A stretch of 6,093 nucleotides of DNA from NCBI GenBank assembly GCA_027027485.1, contig JALVLL010000025.1, positions 1 to 6,093 of the forward strand, given 5' to 3'. Made by a program: the position numbers and the translations under genes. Below the pieces are notes generated by a model that was not told where the DNA came from, ran no database searches, and saw only the letters and a list, made by a program, of their open reading frames with translations. Positions 4,351 through 6,093 of this stretch are shown here, one piece after another; the stretch's first letter is position 1, and each line of letters begins with the position of its first letter. The DNA comes from Candidatus Bipolaricaulota bacterium. Its GTDB lineage: Bacteria > Bipolaricaulota > Bipolaricaulia > Bipolaricaulales > Bipolaricaulaceae.

Positions 4351-6093
4351 GTTTCCATCCCTCATAGGTAGGCTGAAAACTTCGGCTTCCCGCCTTGGGG
4401 CGGGTGCGGGGATTTTGTTTCCATCCCTCATAGGTAGGCTGAAAACAAGACATTCTTTCAATGGACGCATGATCCGTCGAAAAGGGTTTCCATCCCTCAT
4501 AGGTAGGCTGAAAACATGGGCTGGGTTCCTTTGGCTGTGATATCCGCCTCGGGTTTCCATCCCTCATAGGTAGGCTGAAAACTCCAGGGGCTGAACCTCT
4601 ACCTCGCGGGAAGCGCCGGTTTCCATCCCTCATAGGTAGGCTGAAAACAGAAGGGGACCCCAGAGGAAGAAATTCTTGAGAAGCTGTTTCCATCCCTCAT
4701 AGGTAGGCTGAAAACCATGTATCCCTCGAATTTGCGCTGCCAGCCTGCTCGGTGCAGTTTCCATCCCTCATAGGTAGGCTGAAAACAGGTGGAAGGGTGT
4801 GCCCCAACCTCGCGGAAAACGCTAGCCGTTTCCATCCCTCATAGGTAGGCTGAAAACTTTGTAACTCCAGCGCAGCCATCCCAATAGTAATAACGTTTCC
4901 ATCCCTCATAGGTAGGCTGAAAACACATGCAATAGCGTTCCCGTCCCCTGCAGTTCTACATGTTTCCATCCCTCATAGGTAGGCTGAAAACGCGGAGGCG
5001 GAGGAGGATCTCCCGAGGGGGCGGTGGACTGTTTCCATCCCTCATAGGTAGGCTGAAAACAGGATCAACCTCCTCGGGGAGGGGATAGAGACCGTCTCGT
5101 TTCCATCCCTCATAGGTAGGCTGAAAACAACCTGCCCAATGTGAAGTTTGTTCCCATAGGGGGTTTCGTTTCCATCCCTCATAGGTAGGCTGAAAACGTA
5201 CCGCAGCTTTAGGATGAGTCAGTTGGTCTCTCCCAGTTTCCATCCCTCATAGGTAGGCTGAAAACCCTCGCACACTGGGCCTTGGACTCGGTGTGTGAGG
5301 CCGGTTTCCATCCCTCATAGGTAGGCTGAAAACTCTTGGGGGACTTCCGCGAGTTTTACATCGCGGAGGGTCGTTTCCATCCCTCATAGGTAGGCTGAAA
5401 ACAGTATTAGCTTTATCCGCAAGAATAACGACAGATCTCCCGTTTCCATCCCTCATAGGTAGGCTGAAAACTTTCCGCCGACACTGGCTTCATCTACACT
5501 CACGCAAACTGTTTCCATCCCTCATAGGTAGGCTGAAAACGGTGCCGCCCCGGGGCGCTGGAGAGGGTGAGGGAGATAGGTTTCCATCCCTCATAGGTAG
5601 GCTGAAAACTTTATCTCCTCTTCGACAAGCACTGTCCCCCCACCTACAGGAGTTTCCATCCCTCATAGGTAGGCTGAAAACGGGAGGCAATAGGGAAAAA
5701 TGAATTGCTTGCTAGTGAGTTTCCATCCCTCATAGGTAGGCTGAAAACACCTTTCCCCCGCCCCACCGTGGGCGGGGTTTTATTTGTTTCCATCCCTCAT
5801 AGGTAGGCTGAAAACCCGTGATGGCCTGGCTGGAGGAACACAACCTCCCCTTGTTTCCATCCCTCATAGGTAGGCTGAAAACCGTCCAGTTGTTCCTTTT
5901 TATTCAAAACTCTTCCAAACGTTTCCATCCCTCATAGGTAGGCTGAAAACTGCCAGCCCCCGTTCAGGTAAGCATAGAGCCTGTAGCGTTTCCATCCCTC
6001 ATAGGTAGGCTGAAAACTTACGATTCTTTCAGCGGTTTGATCCCCGTGCGTATAGGTTTCCATCCCTCATAGGTAGGCTGAAAACAATACAGC
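4351..6093 (-). CRISPR. CRISPR array, 26 repeats and 25 complete spacers, continuing beyond the right edge
   Basis: The 30-base repeat begins GTTTCCATCC, has CTCATAGGTA in the middle and ends GGCTGAAAAC on the plus strand. All 26 copies look identical; the first is 4351-4380 and the last 6056-6085. Complete spacer lengths from left to right are 36, 39, 37, 36, 37, 41, 41, 37, 37, 39, 38, 39, 38, 38, 39, 39, 39, 39, 42, 37, 37, 37, 38, 37 and 38. Eight bases of a further spacer follow at the edge. On the minus strand the repeat ends ATGGAAAC, close to the ATTGAAAC 5' handle of type I-B and related crRNAs. The Clostridium thermocellum I-B repeat, recalled from memory, agrees at about 25 of 30 positions. 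I therefore infer minus-strand transcription with the leader to the right. Short open frames across the array are repeat artefacts, not genes. No cas gene is present here, so the type is inferred from the repeat only. Confidence 0.98.
5756..5785 (+). terminator. intrinsic-terminator-like hairpin inside spacer 21
   Basis: The spacer at 5749-5785 contains CCCCGCCC (5756-5763), a six-base loop CACCGT, the exact complement GGGCGGGG (5770-5777), and then TTTTATTT up to the next repeat. That is a textbook Rho-independent terminator on the plus strand. On the minus strand the hairpin remains but no T-run follows it. It is most likely the captured end of a foreign transcription unit rather than a terminator serving this locus. 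Confidence 0.6.

Noticed and set aside
5546..5557. Palindrome CGCCCCGGGGCG in spacer 18
   Set aside because: A 12-base GC palindrome is unremarkable in spacers of this composition and is not followed by a T-run.
4273..5690. Open frames across the array encoding repeated VFSLPMRDGN and FQPTYEGWK segments
   Set aside because: They are translations of the CRISPR repeat in two frames with variable spacers between, so they look like a repeat protein only because the DNA repeats. They have no Shine-Dalgarno context.

Overview
The window looks like a GC-rich bacterial chromosome, possibly a thermophile. The bacterial signs are Shine-Dalgarno sites (AGGAGG, GGAGGTG), a -35/-10 promoter in front of a tRNA, GTG and TTG starts, and a CCA-encoding tRNA gene. 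The CRISPR repeat resembles, from memory, those of thermophilic clostridia (type I-B-like). No marker fixes the phylum, so taxonomy stays open.

Everything recognisable reads leftward on the minus strand. From right to left it holds a long CRISPR array running off the right edge (4351-6093), a 115-base gap with the promoter of a tRNA-Asn(GTT) gene (4160-4235), and then a tight four-gene cluster. The cluster is an M42-family metalloaminopeptidase (2984-4030), a small acylphosphatase (2694-2969), the SbcD/Mre11 nuclease (1504-2691), and the N-terminal half of the SbcC/Rad50 ATPase (1-1517, cut by the left edge just past its zinc hook). Junctions in the cluster are overlaps or gaps of at most about 15 bases, so it is probably one operon.

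SbcC and SbcD form the SbcCD (Mre11-Rad50) complex, which opens hairpin-capped and protein-blocked DNA ends. The peptidase and acylphosphatase are housekeeping enzymes with no obvious mechanistic link to it.

The array has 26 apparently identical 30-base repeats and 25 complete spacers of 36-42 bases. No cas gene is in the window. The repeat's terminal motif suggests that crRNAs are made from the minus strand, with the leader and any cas genes beyond the right edge and the old end of the array beside the tRNA. The most notable details are a spacer carrying a complete intrinsic terminator on the opposite strand, a spacer whose translation resembles a KDPG-aldolase motif, two other hairpin-forming spacers, and a possible decayed terminal repeat over the tRNA promoter region. 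I see no clearly new system; these are observations inside a recognisable CRISPR locus.
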